From Chlamydiales bacterium (GTDB taxonomy: Bacteria > Chlamydiota > Chlamydiia > Chlamydiales > FEN-1388), in contig JAJFUY010000081.1 of NCBI GenBank assembly GCA_021372185.1, positions 1 through 12,220 on the forward strand: a stretch of 12,220 bases of DNA, read 5' to 3'. Position numbers and translations under genes: made by a program. How positions within the stretch are numbered: position 1 is the stretch's first letter; each line of letters opens with the position of its first letter. Under the pieces are notes generated by a model. The model did no database searches and was not told the origin of the DNA. It saw nothing but the letters and a program-made list of their open reading frames with translations. Positions 1-7,655 of this stretch are shown piece after piece.

Positions 1-8
1 AACCTTAT

Positions 9-1526
9 ATGGCGCTTGCTCGCATTGTATCGGGAGCCTGTATTGGCCTCGAAGCTGTTCGCGTAGAAATAGAAGTGGACACAGTACAATGCGACAAGCC
101 CTTTTTAGTTATTGTTGGCCTACCAGATGCAGCAGTACGTGAAGCCAAAGATCGCGTACTTACTGCCCTAAAAAATTCTCACTGCGAAATACCCTTAATT
201 GCCTGCACAGTAAATCTTGCCCCTGCTGATTTAAAAAAAGAAGGCAGTGCCTACGATCTCCCAATAGCTTTAGGGCTACTTTCCAATCTAAACATGATAA
301 AAAAACAAGAGCTCTCATCCTATTTGATGGTAGGAGAACTTGGCCTTGGCGGTCATACAAGGCCAATTGTTGGCGCTCTTGCCTACGCTCACCTTGCCAA
401 AGAGCTCAAACTAAAGGGCATAATACTTCCAAGCCATAATGGCTCTGAGGCCGCTTTAGTGCCTGGTATAGAAGTAGTAGCCTGTCACACCCTGCAAGAT
501 GCTATCGACTTTTTTAACGGTAAAAAAGTCGCTCTTCACTCTACTCAAAAACCGATGTCAACAAAACCAAAAGCACCCCTTGTTGACTTTAGCGAAATTC
601 AAGGGCAGCTCCAGGCAAAACGCGCTATGGAAATAGCCGCAGCCGGTGGCCATAATGTAATCCTCACAGGCCCGCCCGGAACAGGTAAAAGCCTTTTAGC
701 AAAAGCCTTAGTGGGAATCATGCCAAAGCTTGATTATGAAGAGGCGTTAGAAGTTACCAAGATTTATTCAATCGCGGGTATGTTAAACACGAGTACATTG
801 ATAGAAAATCGACCCTTTCGCTCCCCTCACCATACTGTAAGTTATGCAGGGTTGATTGGTGGCGGCAGCACTCCCCGCCCAGGAGAAGTTGTGTTAGCCC
901 ACCATGGCGTGCTGTTTTTAGATGAACTACCAGAATTTTCTCGTGCGGTTCTTGAGGCTATGAGACAGCCTTTAGAAGATCGCCAGCTTACAATAAGCCG
1001 AGCTGCAGGGTCATTAAAATTTCCCTGCTCATGCCTATTTGTTGCCGCTATGAACCCCTGCCCATGCGGGTATTTAGGCCACCCTGATAAACCTTGCCGA
1101 GATACCGCACTTCAGGTAGATCGCTACCAAAAAAAGATCTCAGGGCCGCTTTTGGACCGCATTGACTTACATGTCTGGGTCACTGCTGTATCTTCAGAAG
1201 ACTTAATAGCCATGCACCAACAAGAAAGTACCCAAGTGATTTTAGAACGGGTAATTCAGGCAAGAAATCGCCAAAAAGCACGGTTTGGCACAAGCAAAAC
1301 AAACGCCGAGATGTCCGCCAAAGAACTTCAACGATACATCCCTCAAGAAGGCCCCATCAAAGACCTCGTACGAGAAGCCATGGACAGCTTTCACATGTCT
1401 CTCAGGTCAGTGCACCGCGCCCTAAAAGTAGCCATCACCATCCAAGACCTTGCCAAAAGCGACACGCTTCAAGAAGAACACCTCCTCGAAGCCCTCAGCT
1501 TCAAACAACAGGAATCTACTAAATAA
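9..1526 (+). CDS. comM: ComM-like AAA+ ATPase (Mg-chelatase subunit ChlI family, YifB)
   Basis: ComM is a hexameric AAA+ helicase known in naturally competent bacteria to promote branch migration while transformed DNA is integrated. The 505-residue product matches the usual family length of about 500, and its first residues (MALARI, then GLEA) look like the family's normal N-terminus, so the ATG at 9 is taken as the true start even though its ribosome binding site would lie at the window edge. Visible parts are an N-terminal ChlI-type domain (about 20-140), Walker A GPPGTGKS at 221-228, Walker B VLFLDE at 301-306, sensor-1 AAMN at 346-349, a GPLLDRID arginine-finger segment at 379-386, and the Mg_chelatase_C domain (about 400-500). 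Cysteines at 340, 342, 351, 353 and 363 form the cluster usual in this family. It is convergent with the next gene. The competence role is inferred from the family; true magnesium chelatase is unlikely because no partner subunits are present. Confidence 0.93.
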   Translation: MALARIVSGACIGLEAVRVEIEVDTVQCDKPFLVIVGLPDAAVREAKDRVLTALKNSHCEIPLIACTVNLAPADLKKEGSAYDLPIALGLLSNLNMIKKQELSSYLMVGELGLGGHTRPIVGALAYAHLAKELKLKGIILPSHNGSEAALVPGIEVVACHTLQDAIDFFNGKKVALHSTQKPMSTKPKAPLVDFSEIQGQLQAKRAMEIAAAGGHNVILTGPPGTGKSLLAKALVGIMPKLDYEEALEVTKIYSIAGMLNTSTLIENRPFRSPHHTVSYAGLIGGGSTPRPGEVVLAHHGVLFLDELPEFSRAVLEAMRQPLEDRQLTISRAAGSLKFPCSCLFVAAMNPCPCGYLGHPDKPCRDTALQVDRYQKKISGPLLDRIDLHVWVTAVSSEDLIAMHQQESTQVILERVIQARNRQKARFGTSKTNAEMSAKELQRYIPQEGPIKDLVREAMDSFHMSLRSVHRALKVAITIQDLAKSDTLQEEHLLEALSFKQQESTK

Positions 1527-1528
1527 AA

Positions 1529-1570
1529 ATCTTATTCTGTTTTTTGACACGTTTAAAAAAAGAATAAGAT
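1529..1570 (+). terminator. AT-rich hairpin just after comM
   Basis: An inverted repeat starts three bases after the comM stop codon. ATCTTATTCT (1529-1538) pairs with AGAATAAGAT (1561-1570), and inside it TTTTTT (1540-1545) pairs with AAAAAA (1555-1560), leaving one bulged G. There is no T-run after the stem on the plus strand, so it may protect the mRNA 3' end or be a weak terminator backed up by the better hairpin at 1643-1672. Confidence 0.45.
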
Positions 1571-1642
1571 CAAGAAATAGGCGGCTCATACCCGGCTGGC
1601 ACAAATAAGTGGTTCAACATATCATTGAAACCATAAACTGCT

Positions 1643-1672
1643 AAAAGCCGCTCGAAAGAACGGCTTTTTTTA
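1643..1672 (+). terminator. Rho-independent terminator, probably bidirectional
   Basis: AAAAGCCG (1643-1650) pairs with CGGCTTTT (1661-1668). The stem is extended by a TC/GA step capped by a GAAA tetraloop after one C-A mismatch, and seven Ts run from 1665 to 1671. On the minus strand the same stem is also followed by TTTT. It lies between two convergent genes, comM and the minus-strand ATPase gene, and can end transcription from both. Confidence 0.8.
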
Positions 1673-1694
1673 TGCAATCGAAGGGGGCGGATAT

Positions 1695-1725
1695 TGCGAT
1701 TCAGGCAATTCTCCGTCGAATCGCA
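1695..1725 (-). terminator. 3' hairpin of the AlbA_2-type ATPase gene
   Basis: A perfect 8-bp inverted repeat, TGCGATTC (1695-1702) and GAATCGCA (1718-1725), lies 18 bases past the stop codon of the minus-strand gene ending at 1743. It is flanked by AAGGG (1681-1685) and CCCTT (1734-1738), which can pair around it. There is no T-run, so it is probably a 3' end stabiliser, with real termination at 1643-1672. Confidence 0.35.
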
Positions 1726-1742
1726 GAACATGGCCCTTTTAC

Positions 1743-3095
1743 CTACGCCTGATGCTGACTTTTGAGGACATATACAGTCTTGGGATCCTTTTCAGACGTG
1801 GCAATTCTGTAGATTACCCCTTCTTCTAACATTGTTTTTAGTCGATCGCGTGCTGCTCGGTCGGATATTTTCCAGAGCTTGGCCGCTGCTTTTGGCGAAA
1901 TGACCTTTTGCTCTTGCAGGTATTTTATTATATCTTCCTCCCAAGCCCGTAGGAGAGGTTTTTTAATAACGGTTGAAAATAACACTAGGCGGAACTGATT
2001 ATCGAGGTCCTCAACTAGAGGAGTCTTCAACCCCTGTCGATTACAAAGGGCAAATATCCTTTGTAAACCTGAGCCCCATTGTTCTATAAGCTTTACTTCC
2101 CGAAACACACGTCCTAAGACACGGTTTCGAAGACGAGAAAACCCTGCAAGCGCTTTCTGCATCGTTTGCCCAATTGGAAGCCCACCAGGATTTGTAAATT
2201 CGATGCGATCCTCAAAAATGGCAATCTGAATATGGCATCCTTTCATACTATAATCAGCATGAAGAATGGAATTTATGACTGCCTCACGTACCGCAAATTG
2301 GGGGTATTCAGGAATGTCTTCACGTATCATTCGACCAATTTTGCCTTCGAGGCGCGTATTCCTTTCGATGAAACGAATAGCGTCATCTATGGCAAAAGGA
2401 AGTGGGGCGTCAATATCTAGTTGATCAAGGATTTTCTCCTTCGTAGCGCCTGCAAAACGGGCACAGCGTATTATTGAGTCTGGAAAATGCTTTAAACGGT
2501 TTGGGTCGAATAACAAGACCCCTCCAACAGTAGGACAGAGTTTTCCTGAACGACTAGAAAAAATGCCAAGCATTTCAAGGGCTTTATCAGAGGGGTTTTT
2601 GTTTACAAGGCCAAAGGTCCTTTGTACCAAATCTACATTTATGGTCCCATTGAGCTGCGGCAACTCATCGTAAGTGAGATTTGCCGCAAAAAGCTTAAGA
2701 GCAGAGATCATTTCATCATCTGCCTTTCTATTAGTGCTGCCAGATCGAACGTAGACCCCTCTCTCTGGACCTTCTGATTTTAAAAAATATGGGCCAGCAG
2801 CATGTGGCACACGAATAACAATTAATTCTTTATTTCTATAGGAAAGCAACTCAATATCTGGGACTAGAAGAGGGCAAATATTATCAGAAATCGAGTTGGC
2901 AAGCCTTTCCTCCTCTTGTAAGCTGTTTATAATCCCTACCACCTCTCTCGTTTTATCCTGCACCCCTATAATTAAAGTGCCTCCAGAGGTGTTTGCAAAG
3001 GCGATGATGGTTTTAATAATATTGTGTAAGGTTTTGGTGTTTTCTTTAAACTCCAAAATCTTATTTTCACTCTGGCTGAGTAATTCTTCAATCAT
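1743..3095 (-). CDS. AlbA_2/Schlafen-type ATP-binding regulator with winged helix
   Basis: The product (450 aa) belongs to the family annotated as 'ATP-binding protein', 'putative DNA-binding domain (AlbA_2)' or 'RecG-like helicase'. The AlbA_2 domain covers about residues 10-130, with an EFKE motif at 15-18 and the core FANTSGGTLIIGVQD at 33-47. A GHKL-like ATPase segment follows (REAVINSILHADY at 270-282, FTNPGGLP at 300-307, GSGLQRI at 341-347). The C-terminal 385-445 region, with an SDRAARDRLKTM helix, looks like a winged helix. The start is supported by an AAGGGG ribosome binding site and by a promoter about 20 bases upstream. Such proteins are thought to be transcription regulators or defence/mobile-element accessory genes; the substrate is unknown. 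The promoter sits inside an inverted repeat, which suggests self-regulation. No helicase motifs are present despite the frequent 'RecG' naming. Confidence 0.88.
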   Translation of the reverse strand: MIEELLSQSENKILEFKENTKTLHNIIKTIIAFANTSGGTLIIGVQDKTREVVGIINSLQEEERLANSISDNICPLLVPDIELLSYRNKELIVIRVPHAAGPYFLKSEGPERGVYVRSGSTNRKADDEMISALKLFAANLTYDELPQLNGTINVDLVQRTFGLVNKNPSDKALEMLGIFSSRSGKLCPTVGGVLLFDPNRLKHFPDSIIRCARFAGATKEKILDQLDIDAPLPFAIDDAIRFIERNTRLEGKIGRMIREDIPEYPQFAVREAVINSILHADYSMKGCHIQIAIFEDRIEFTNPGGLPIGQTMQKALAGFSRLRNRVLGRVFREVKLIEQWGSGLQRIFALCNRQGLKTPLVEDLDNQFRLVLFSTVIKKPLLRAWEEDIIKYLQEQKVISPKAAAKLWKISDRAARDRLKTMLEEGVIYRIATSEKDPKTVYVLKSQHQA

Positions 3096-3116
3096 TAAGC
3101 CCCCTTAAAAGCTAGG

Positions 3117-3145
3117 AAGATAACACGGAAGCACACTGAAGTCAA
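3117..3145 (-). promoter_or_regulatory. Sigma66/sigma70-type promoter of the AlbA_2-type gene
   Basis: On the minus strand there is a -35 box TTGACT (complement of 3140-3145), a 17-base spacer and a -10 box TATCTT (complement of 3117-3122). The predicted start of transcription is near 3110, giving a leader of about 15 bases that carries the AAGGGG ribosome binding site. Confidence 0.65.
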
Positions 3146-3159
3146 GAGCTTCCGTGTTA
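3121..3159. repeat. Perfect 12-bp inverted repeat, candidate operator
   Basis: TAACACGGAAGC (3121-3132) and GCTTCCGTGTTA (3148-3159) are exact reverse complements separated by 15 bases. The -35 box of the AlbA_2-type gene lies at the edge of the spacer, and its -10 box overlaps the outer end of the left arm. A dimeric repressor bound to both arms, about 27 bp centre to centre, would cover the promoter. Because most of the repeat lies upstream of the predicted transcription start, it acts more plausibly as DNA than as an RNA hairpin. Confidence 0.6.
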
Positions 3160-3215
3160 AGTTGAGAAAATGTATAGGAATTCGAAATTGGGAAGAGAAA
3201 AATGACTAAGCCTGC

Positions 3216-3245
3216 TTGACATATAAGGTAAAAGAAATTTATGAT
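3216..3245 (+). promoter_or_regulatory. Promoter of the Inc-like gene
   Basis: A consensus -35 TTGACA (3216-3221) is followed after 18 bases by a near-consensus -10 TATGAT (3240-3245). The -10 overlaps an in-frame ATG at 3241, so that ATG cannot be in the transcript from this promoter. This supports the downstream ATG at 3274 as the real start. Confidence 0.7.
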
Positions 3246-3273
3246 TTTTCGTTTTTTTAATAAGGAGGTTTAC

Positions 3274-3981
3274 ATGCAGTCAGTCGGTTTATGCCCCTAT
3301 CGCCTTCTTTATACACATCCAGTAGAAACTGCATTGCCCTTAGGAGCACTTTGTGCAAGCATGCTCGTGTTGCCTGTCCCAACTATGGTAAAAGTGATAG
3401 CAATAGCCGCCAACATTTTGCTGCCCGCTATTGCTTTTTCCATTGCTTATGCATATGGCAGCATACAAGCGCAAGAAAAGAACATGGAAAAAGAAGTAGC
3501 AGAGCTGGCCTATATAGATACCGTAGAAAGGCAAACTGCGGACATAAAGAATTTTAAGCGGAAATTCCAGGAAATAAGCACATCATTACGTGAGCAGAAT
3601 GCAGCATTAAGGGATTTCAGTAAACTTCTTGAAGCGCACCTCTTAGTTCAATCAATTGTTCTGAGTTATGGACTGCCGTACAAGTCTTGTTTAGTAACTC
3701 CAGACTTTAGTGTTTCTAAAGAAGAAGCAAATGAATTACATCACAAAATGTGGCAAACCATCGAATACGATTTGCACCACTATCCGAGGCTAGGTAATGA
3801 CCCAAACATCTCTCTTGCCACCATAAACCAGACTCATCAAGCACGCAAAGTCCACCATGAAAAGCTAGCCCAACAAATTGACATATTCCTTAACATTTCC
3901 AGAACCATTATTGCCTCTCGATGGGAATGGGTTAGCAATACATCATTCACAAGGGTACAAGAAACAAACAAGTACTTTTAG
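3274..3981 (+). CDS. Inc-like membrane protein with bilobed hydrophobic domain and coiled coil
   Basis: I do not recognise a named family. The start is placed at 3274 because a strong AAGGAGG site (3262-3268) precedes it by 5 bases and because the in-frame ATG 33 bases upstream lies in the promoter. The 235-residue product has a short polar N-terminus, then two closely spaced hydrophobic segments (about 18-36 and 39-63) with a short PVPTMVK turn, then a charged, heptad-like region (about 66-122) and a polar C-terminal part. Two adjacent transmembrane helices with a tight turn and both ends on the same side are the hallmark of chlamydial inclusion-membrane (Inc) proteins, which are type III secreted and inserted in the vacuole membrane. 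There is no cleavable signal peptide. The Inc assignment is an inference from architecture and lineage only; an ordinary two-helix inner-membrane protein is the alternative. Confidence 0.75.
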   Translation: MQSVGLCPYRLLYTHPVETALPLGALCASMLVLPVPTMVKVIAIAANILLPAIAFSIAYAYGSIQAQEKNMEKEVAELAYIDTVERQTADIKNFKRKFQEISTSLREQNAALRDFSKLLEAHLLVQSIVLSYGLPYKSCLVTPDFSVSKEEANELHHKMWQTIEYDLHHYPRLGNDPNISLATINQTHQARKVHHEKLAQQIDIFLNISRTIIASRWEWVSNTSFTRVQETNKYF

Positions 3982-4240
3982 AGAGCAAGCCTGAATTGGT
4001 GTATTTGAGATTTGACGAATGATTGGTTTAAGCGAATGGTGAATCCGCCTCAAAACTATTACCCTTATTTGAACCAGGCCGAAAAAACGCCCTTTTAAGC
4101 CATTTTGCTGGCCCGACCCTACTCGCACGAGCATGTGTCGGGGGCAGGCTAAAACCATTAAAGTGGCCGGCAAACTAACTTAAAATCATCGTTTTTTCTG
4201 AGGGCCCGAGTTTTACAAAAGGTTCTTAAGATTAAAAGAC
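3982..4240. other. Non-coding spacer with a GC-rich hairpin; possible repetitive element
   Basis: This stretch between two convergent genes holds no convincing gene. It contains a hairpin in which CTG-G-CCCGAC (4108-4117) pairs with GTCGGG-GG-CAG (4137-4147), with a small inner CTCG/CGAG palindrome (4121-4130). A 76-codon minus-strand frame (3943-4173) overlaps the end of the Inc-like gene and has no ribosome binding site. Its translated text (RVGSGQQNGLKGRFF) resembles short 'hypothetical proteins' I associate with dispersed repeats, so this may be a copy of a repeat element. That link is a weak impression only. Confidence 0.3.
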
Positions 4241-4268
4241 AAAAGGGCCTTTACAGGCCCTTTTTTTT
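4241..4268 (+). terminator. Bidirectional Rho-independent terminator
   Basis: AAAAGGGCCT (4241-4250), loop TTAC, and AGGCCCTTTT (4255-4264) form a perfect 10-bp stem followed by further Ts to 4268. On the minus strand the same stem is followed by TTTTGTCTTTT. It touches the stop codon of the minus-strand lipoprotein gene (4267-4269) and can also stop transcripts from the Inc-like gene. Confidence 0.85.
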
Positions 4269-5253
4269 AGTAGGGAAGAGAGGCGTTGTTTTCGCGTTGG
4301 GCAAATTCGATTTTGCTTACGCGTTGGCCTTGGAAGTAGTATTCGATTACTTTTTCTTGGTCAACATAGAACATACATGGGCCGTGCTTAAGGTCAGCCT
4401 TCCATGTGATTTGTTCTGTGATGATGTCTGTACCTGGGCGAAAACCGGTTTCTACACCTTCTTTTTGGCCATTTACATAAGGGATTACAGCTACTCGTAC
4501 GCCACTTCTAAATACTGTGGTGTCGCCATTTTGCTGGTCTTTTTTCCACTCTTCAACAGTTGCAGGCTCACCGCCGGCTAAGAAGGTCTTTAAAGTACCT
4601 TCTACCTGGTCGTTGACATAAGGAATATACTTTTGCGGCATGCCGTTTGGATAGTAGACAACTTCAAGGCTCTTTTTGCCGTTTTCAATTTCGTCTTTAC
4701 CAAGTAGCTGTCCGTGGCCATCGCGGCGGATGCGTTCGCCATTGCCTTGTGCTACTTGTGTTTCTAAATCTTGTTCACGTGTGAAGTACTCACCGCTCCA
4801 TAGATTTTCGCCATGGTATTCTTCACTTGATCGAGGCGTACCATCTTCATACCAAGTAGATACAAGGGTAATGTTGCCAGGACGGAAGATGTCTTGACGT
4901 TTTGGCATACCTGAGGAGTAATGTGATGTCTGCCATACCCGGGCGCCCTTATCAAAATAGGTCTCGCGGTGCACAATGTTGGAATGCGGAAATGTAGTTG
5001 ATGATAGGCCGTGAAGCGAACCTTGCTGCCAAAGTTCTGTTTGAGTAGCACCATTTTTTAGATGCTTAATAATTTGGCCACTTGCGCCTCTATCATTCCA
5101 TTCTTCGGCGTTGGCAACTTCCACACCATACTGGTGGATGTATGTAGTCTTTACTGTCCCATCTTGAGATACGTATGGGCGTTGTGCACAGCTAGTTGTA
5201 AGAAAAAGCAAAAAAGCTGACGCGTTGAGGCAAAAACAGTAGCAGGATTTCAT
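4267..5253 (-). CDS. MORN-repeat (YwqK-like) lipoprotein next to pheT, CT476-like
   Basis: The 328-residue product begins with a short charged start, a hydrophobic stretch (about 9-19) and LTTSC, a plausible lipobox with the lipidated cysteine at 22, so it is probably an exported lipoprotein. The rest consists of degenerate MORN/YwqK-type repeats of about 20-25 residues with recurring NG.. and Y/F..G turns. The clearest pair is YPNGMPQKYIPYVNDQVEG (201-219) and VAVIPYVNGQKEG (254-266). Such repeats form extended beta structures and often mediate binding; no catalytic residues are seen. The gene lies 39 bases after pheT on the same strand without a terminator between them, so the two are probably co-transcribed. 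The same arrangement (pheT CT475, then CT476) exists in C. trachomatis as I recall it. The ribosome binding site AGGGGA precedes the ATG. 'Antitoxin YwqK' labels given to such proteins should not be taken literally here. Confidence 0.85.
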   Translation of the reverse strand: MKSCYCFCLNASAFLLFLTTSCAQRPYVSQDGTVKTTYIHQYGVEVANAEEWNDRGASGQIIKHLKNGATQTELWQQGSLHGLSSTTFPHSNIVHRETYFDKGARVWQTSHYSSGMPKRQDIFRPGNITLVSTWYEDGTPRSSEEYHGENLWSGEYFTREQDLETQVAQGNGERIRRDGHGQLLGKDEIENGKKSLEVVYYPNGMPQKYIPYVNDQVEGTLKTFLAGGEPATVEEWKKDQQNGDTTVFRSGVRVAVIPYVNGQKEGVETGFRPGTDIITEQITWKADLKHGPCMFYVDQEKVIEYYFQGQRVSKIEFAQRENNASLPY

Positions 5254-5292
5254 GAGAATCGTTCCCCTTTTTTATGGCGGTTATCTTATCAA

Positions 5293-7653
5293 TTATTCAG
5301 GATACTTTTCAGCTAAATAATGTACAACTTGCGACACCAACTTTTGGTGAGCTGCATCTACTTCTTCTTGCGATACGGTTTTAGCAGTATCACGGTACAC
5401 AAAATGAAGGGTTACGTTGTGCTTATCAGCCCCTAATTTTTCGTGTTCAAAAAGCGATACTAGCGACACATCTTCGCAAATTACGGGCTTTACCTCGTTA
5501 ATTTTTTGAACAATAGCAGCATAGGGTATCTTTTTAGAGAGCGTAATAGTCCAGTCTCTATCTGATGCTGGGAATATCGGTAAGGCCCGCATCTTTACAA
5601 CAGCGCGAGACAGCTGAATAAGCTCTTGCATATCGCATTCGGCATAATATACTCGCTGCGATATGCCAAACGTATCTAAGAGCTCTGGGTGAATCTCACC
5701 AAGCATTCCAACATGCACGCCATCTACCAATATCTTAGCTTGGCGGCCAGGGTGCAGCATGGGCAGGTTTGATTTTTCTGTCGTTACATTTGAAAAGCGC
5801 AATGTAGAAAAAAGCTCTTCTAGAAGGCCCTTGAGATCAAAGAAATCCCATGCCTTGTTTGTTTCTTTATTTTTACCTGTAAGCGCTAGAGAAAAAAGCT
5901 TGGGCTCAACAAAAGTTTTTCCTTTTTTTAGGTGGGCGTGGCCAACTTCAAATAGACACATATCTAATATGCGTTGATTGAGGTTACGCGATACAACATC
6001 AAAAAAGCCTGGCAATAGTGATGGCCGTAAGATTGACTGATCACTTGATAATGGGTTTGTCATCTTCACAAGCATATCGTCAGCTACATTTACAAGGCTT
6101 GCCATGACAGGACTTATAAGATCTGATGTAACAATTTCTTGTAGACCAAATGACAATAAACGCCGTCTTAATTCGCCATCAAACAGATACATTGGATGGT
6201 GTGCAAGTGGCGATGAAACATAACGAGCAGGAGTTGCTACTTCTCTTTGTAGCCCCACCAGCCTGCCTATTTCTTCTATCAAGTCAACTTCTTCAGAAAT
6301 ATCATGTCTAAAAGTAGGTACACGCACTGTATACGTATCTTGAGCATCAAATGTAGCGGGTAGCCCAAGTCTTTGAAATGCAGATTCTGCTTCATTGGCA
6401 CTTACTTCATAGCCTAAAAGCATGCTAGCGCGCCTTAGGCGACAAGAGACTTGCTTTTCAACGTGTGTTTTTTGCACATCAATGACAGCTTCAATTTTGG
6501 CATTTGGACAAGTAGTTTGAATCATCTTTACTGCCATCTCTAAGGCCTTTAGCGTGATGCCACTATCGGTACCCCGCTCAAAGCGCTTGGCACAGTCAGT
6601 ACAAAGAGAAAGCTTGGTTCTTGCCTTACGTATAGCTGAGGGGCTAAAGTGAGCCGATTCTAAAATGATGCGCGTTGTAGTATGAGAAACAGCAGAATTC
6701 TCTCCGCCCATAATACCACCTACCGCTAAAATCTGCTGGGTATCAGCAATAACTATTGCACCCTCTGGTAGCTTGTGAGTAACTTCATCAAGCAACGTGA
6801 GACTTTCATTTGGCTTTGAAGCACGAATAATGAGTGCGCCATTATGTACACGGTCAGAATCAAAGGCATGTAAAGGCTGCCCAATATCATGTGAGATGTA
6901 ATTTGTCGTATCTACTATGTTGTTAATGCTTCTGTGACCGGTACGCTCTAGTCTTATTCTAATTAGAGATGGGCTAGGACCCACTTTTATACCCTCTAGC
7001 AGCAAAGCACTATAGCGTGGGGCCAATGTTTCATCTTGGACAAGCACTGATATTTTAGAAGATGAGAGAGCCTGTATTGCCGGTGATTCACTCCATGGCT
7101 TTTGTAGGAGGGGTTTTCCTAAAAATGCAGCAAGTTCACGAGCTACTCCCATCACGCTTTGGCAGTGGCCAAGATTTGGAGTAACAGACACTTCGTACAT
7201 AATATCAAAAAAGTAGGTCTGAAGGGGTGTGCCTTCTGCAAGCGTATTTGGCAGCTGCATGATACCATCATGAAAACTTGATAGCCCAAGCTCATGTTCT
7301 GAACAGAGCATGCCCTCTGACACACTATTGCCAAAGTTTGTAGCCTCTATTTTTTTATCCTGAACCATTGATCCAATTGGCGCATAGGCTGTAAGCATGC
7401 CTTCGTGGCAGTTTGTGGCGCTACACACTACTGTATGCTCTTTTTGGCCGTCAAAAACAGTGGCACAGGCAAGATTAGGAGATGTGGCATGACGAGAGAC
7501 CTTTACGACACGAGCCGCAACCACCCCTGTAAATAAAGGTTTTAAAATCTCAGTATAGTCAACTTCGATACCGGCACGCGTTAAAAGCTCCGGTAGGCCC
7601 TCAGTATCGTCTAAAGCAATATATTCTTTTAGCCAAGAAAGCAAAATCTTCAT
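5293..7653 (-). CDS. pheT: Phenylalanine--tRNA ligase beta subunit
   Basis: PheT is the beta subunit of the alpha2beta2 enzyme that charges tRNA-Phe; it binds the tRNA and edits mis-charged Tyr-tRNA. From the start at 7653 the product is 786 residues, the usual length, beginning MKILLSWLKEY as is typical of the family. Domains in order are an EMAP-II-like tRNA-binding domain (about 40-150), the B3/4 editing domain (about 210-385, with NNIVDTTNY at 244-252), B5 (about 400-470, with PTFRHDISEEVDLIEE), the catalytic-core-like region (about 480-680), and FDX-ACB at the end (about 692-786, starting FPASDRDWTI). The frame stays open for 42 codons upstream, but those residues do not fit the family, cross the divergent promoter region, and the AGAGG site precedes 7653. 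pheS is not adjacent, as in Chlamydia. The leader can form a hairpin that hides the ribosome binding site. Confidence 0.96.
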   Translation of the reverse strand: MKILLSWLKEYIALDDTEGLPELLTRAGIEVDYTEILKPLFTGVVAARVVKVSRHATSPNLACATVFDGQKEHTVVCSATNCHEGMLTAYAPIGSMVQDKKIEATNFGNSVSEGMLCSEHELGLSSFHDGIMQLPNTLAEGTPLQTYFFDIMYEVSVTPNLGHCQSVMGVARELAAFLGKPLLQKPWSESPAIQALSSSKISVLVQDETLAPRYSALLLEGIKVGPSPSLIRIRLERTGHRSINNIVDTTNYISHDIGQPLHAFDSDRVHNGALIIRASKPNESLTLLDEVTHKLPEGAIVIADTQQILAVGGIMGGENSAVSHTTTRIILESAHFSPSAIRKARTKLSLCTDCAKRFERGTDSGITLKALEMAVKMIQTTCPNAKIEAVIDVQKTHVEKQVSCRLRRASMLLGYEVSANEAESAFQRLGLPATFDAQDTYTVRVPTFRHDISEEVDLIEEIGRLVGLQREVATPARYVSSPLAHHPMYLFDGELRRRLLSFGLQEIVTSDLISPVMASLVNVADDMLVKMTNPLSSDQSILRPSLLPGFFDVVSRNLNQRILDMCLFEVGHAHLKKGKTFVEPKLFSLALTGKNKETNKAWDFFDLKGLLEELFSTLRFSNVTTEKSNLPMLHPGRQAKILVDGVHVGMLGEIHPELLDTFGISQRVYYAECDMQELIQLSRAVVKMRALPIFPASDRDWTITLSKKIPYAAIVQKINEVKPVICEDVSLVSLFEHEKLGADKHNVTLHFVYRDTAKTVSQEEVDAAHQKLVSQVVHYLAEKYPE

Positions 7654-7655
7654 AA

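Noticed and set aside
1571..1642. Possible small RNA between the two hairpins after comM (GGTTCAA/TTGAAACC hairpin at 1611-1632)
   Set aside because: No promoter, and no tRNA or tmRNA fold could be made; it more likely belongs to the comM 3' end.
3241..3273. Earlier ATG for the Inc-like gene
   Set aside because: It coincides with the -10 box and has no ribosome binding site, while 3274 has AAGGAGG at ideal distance.
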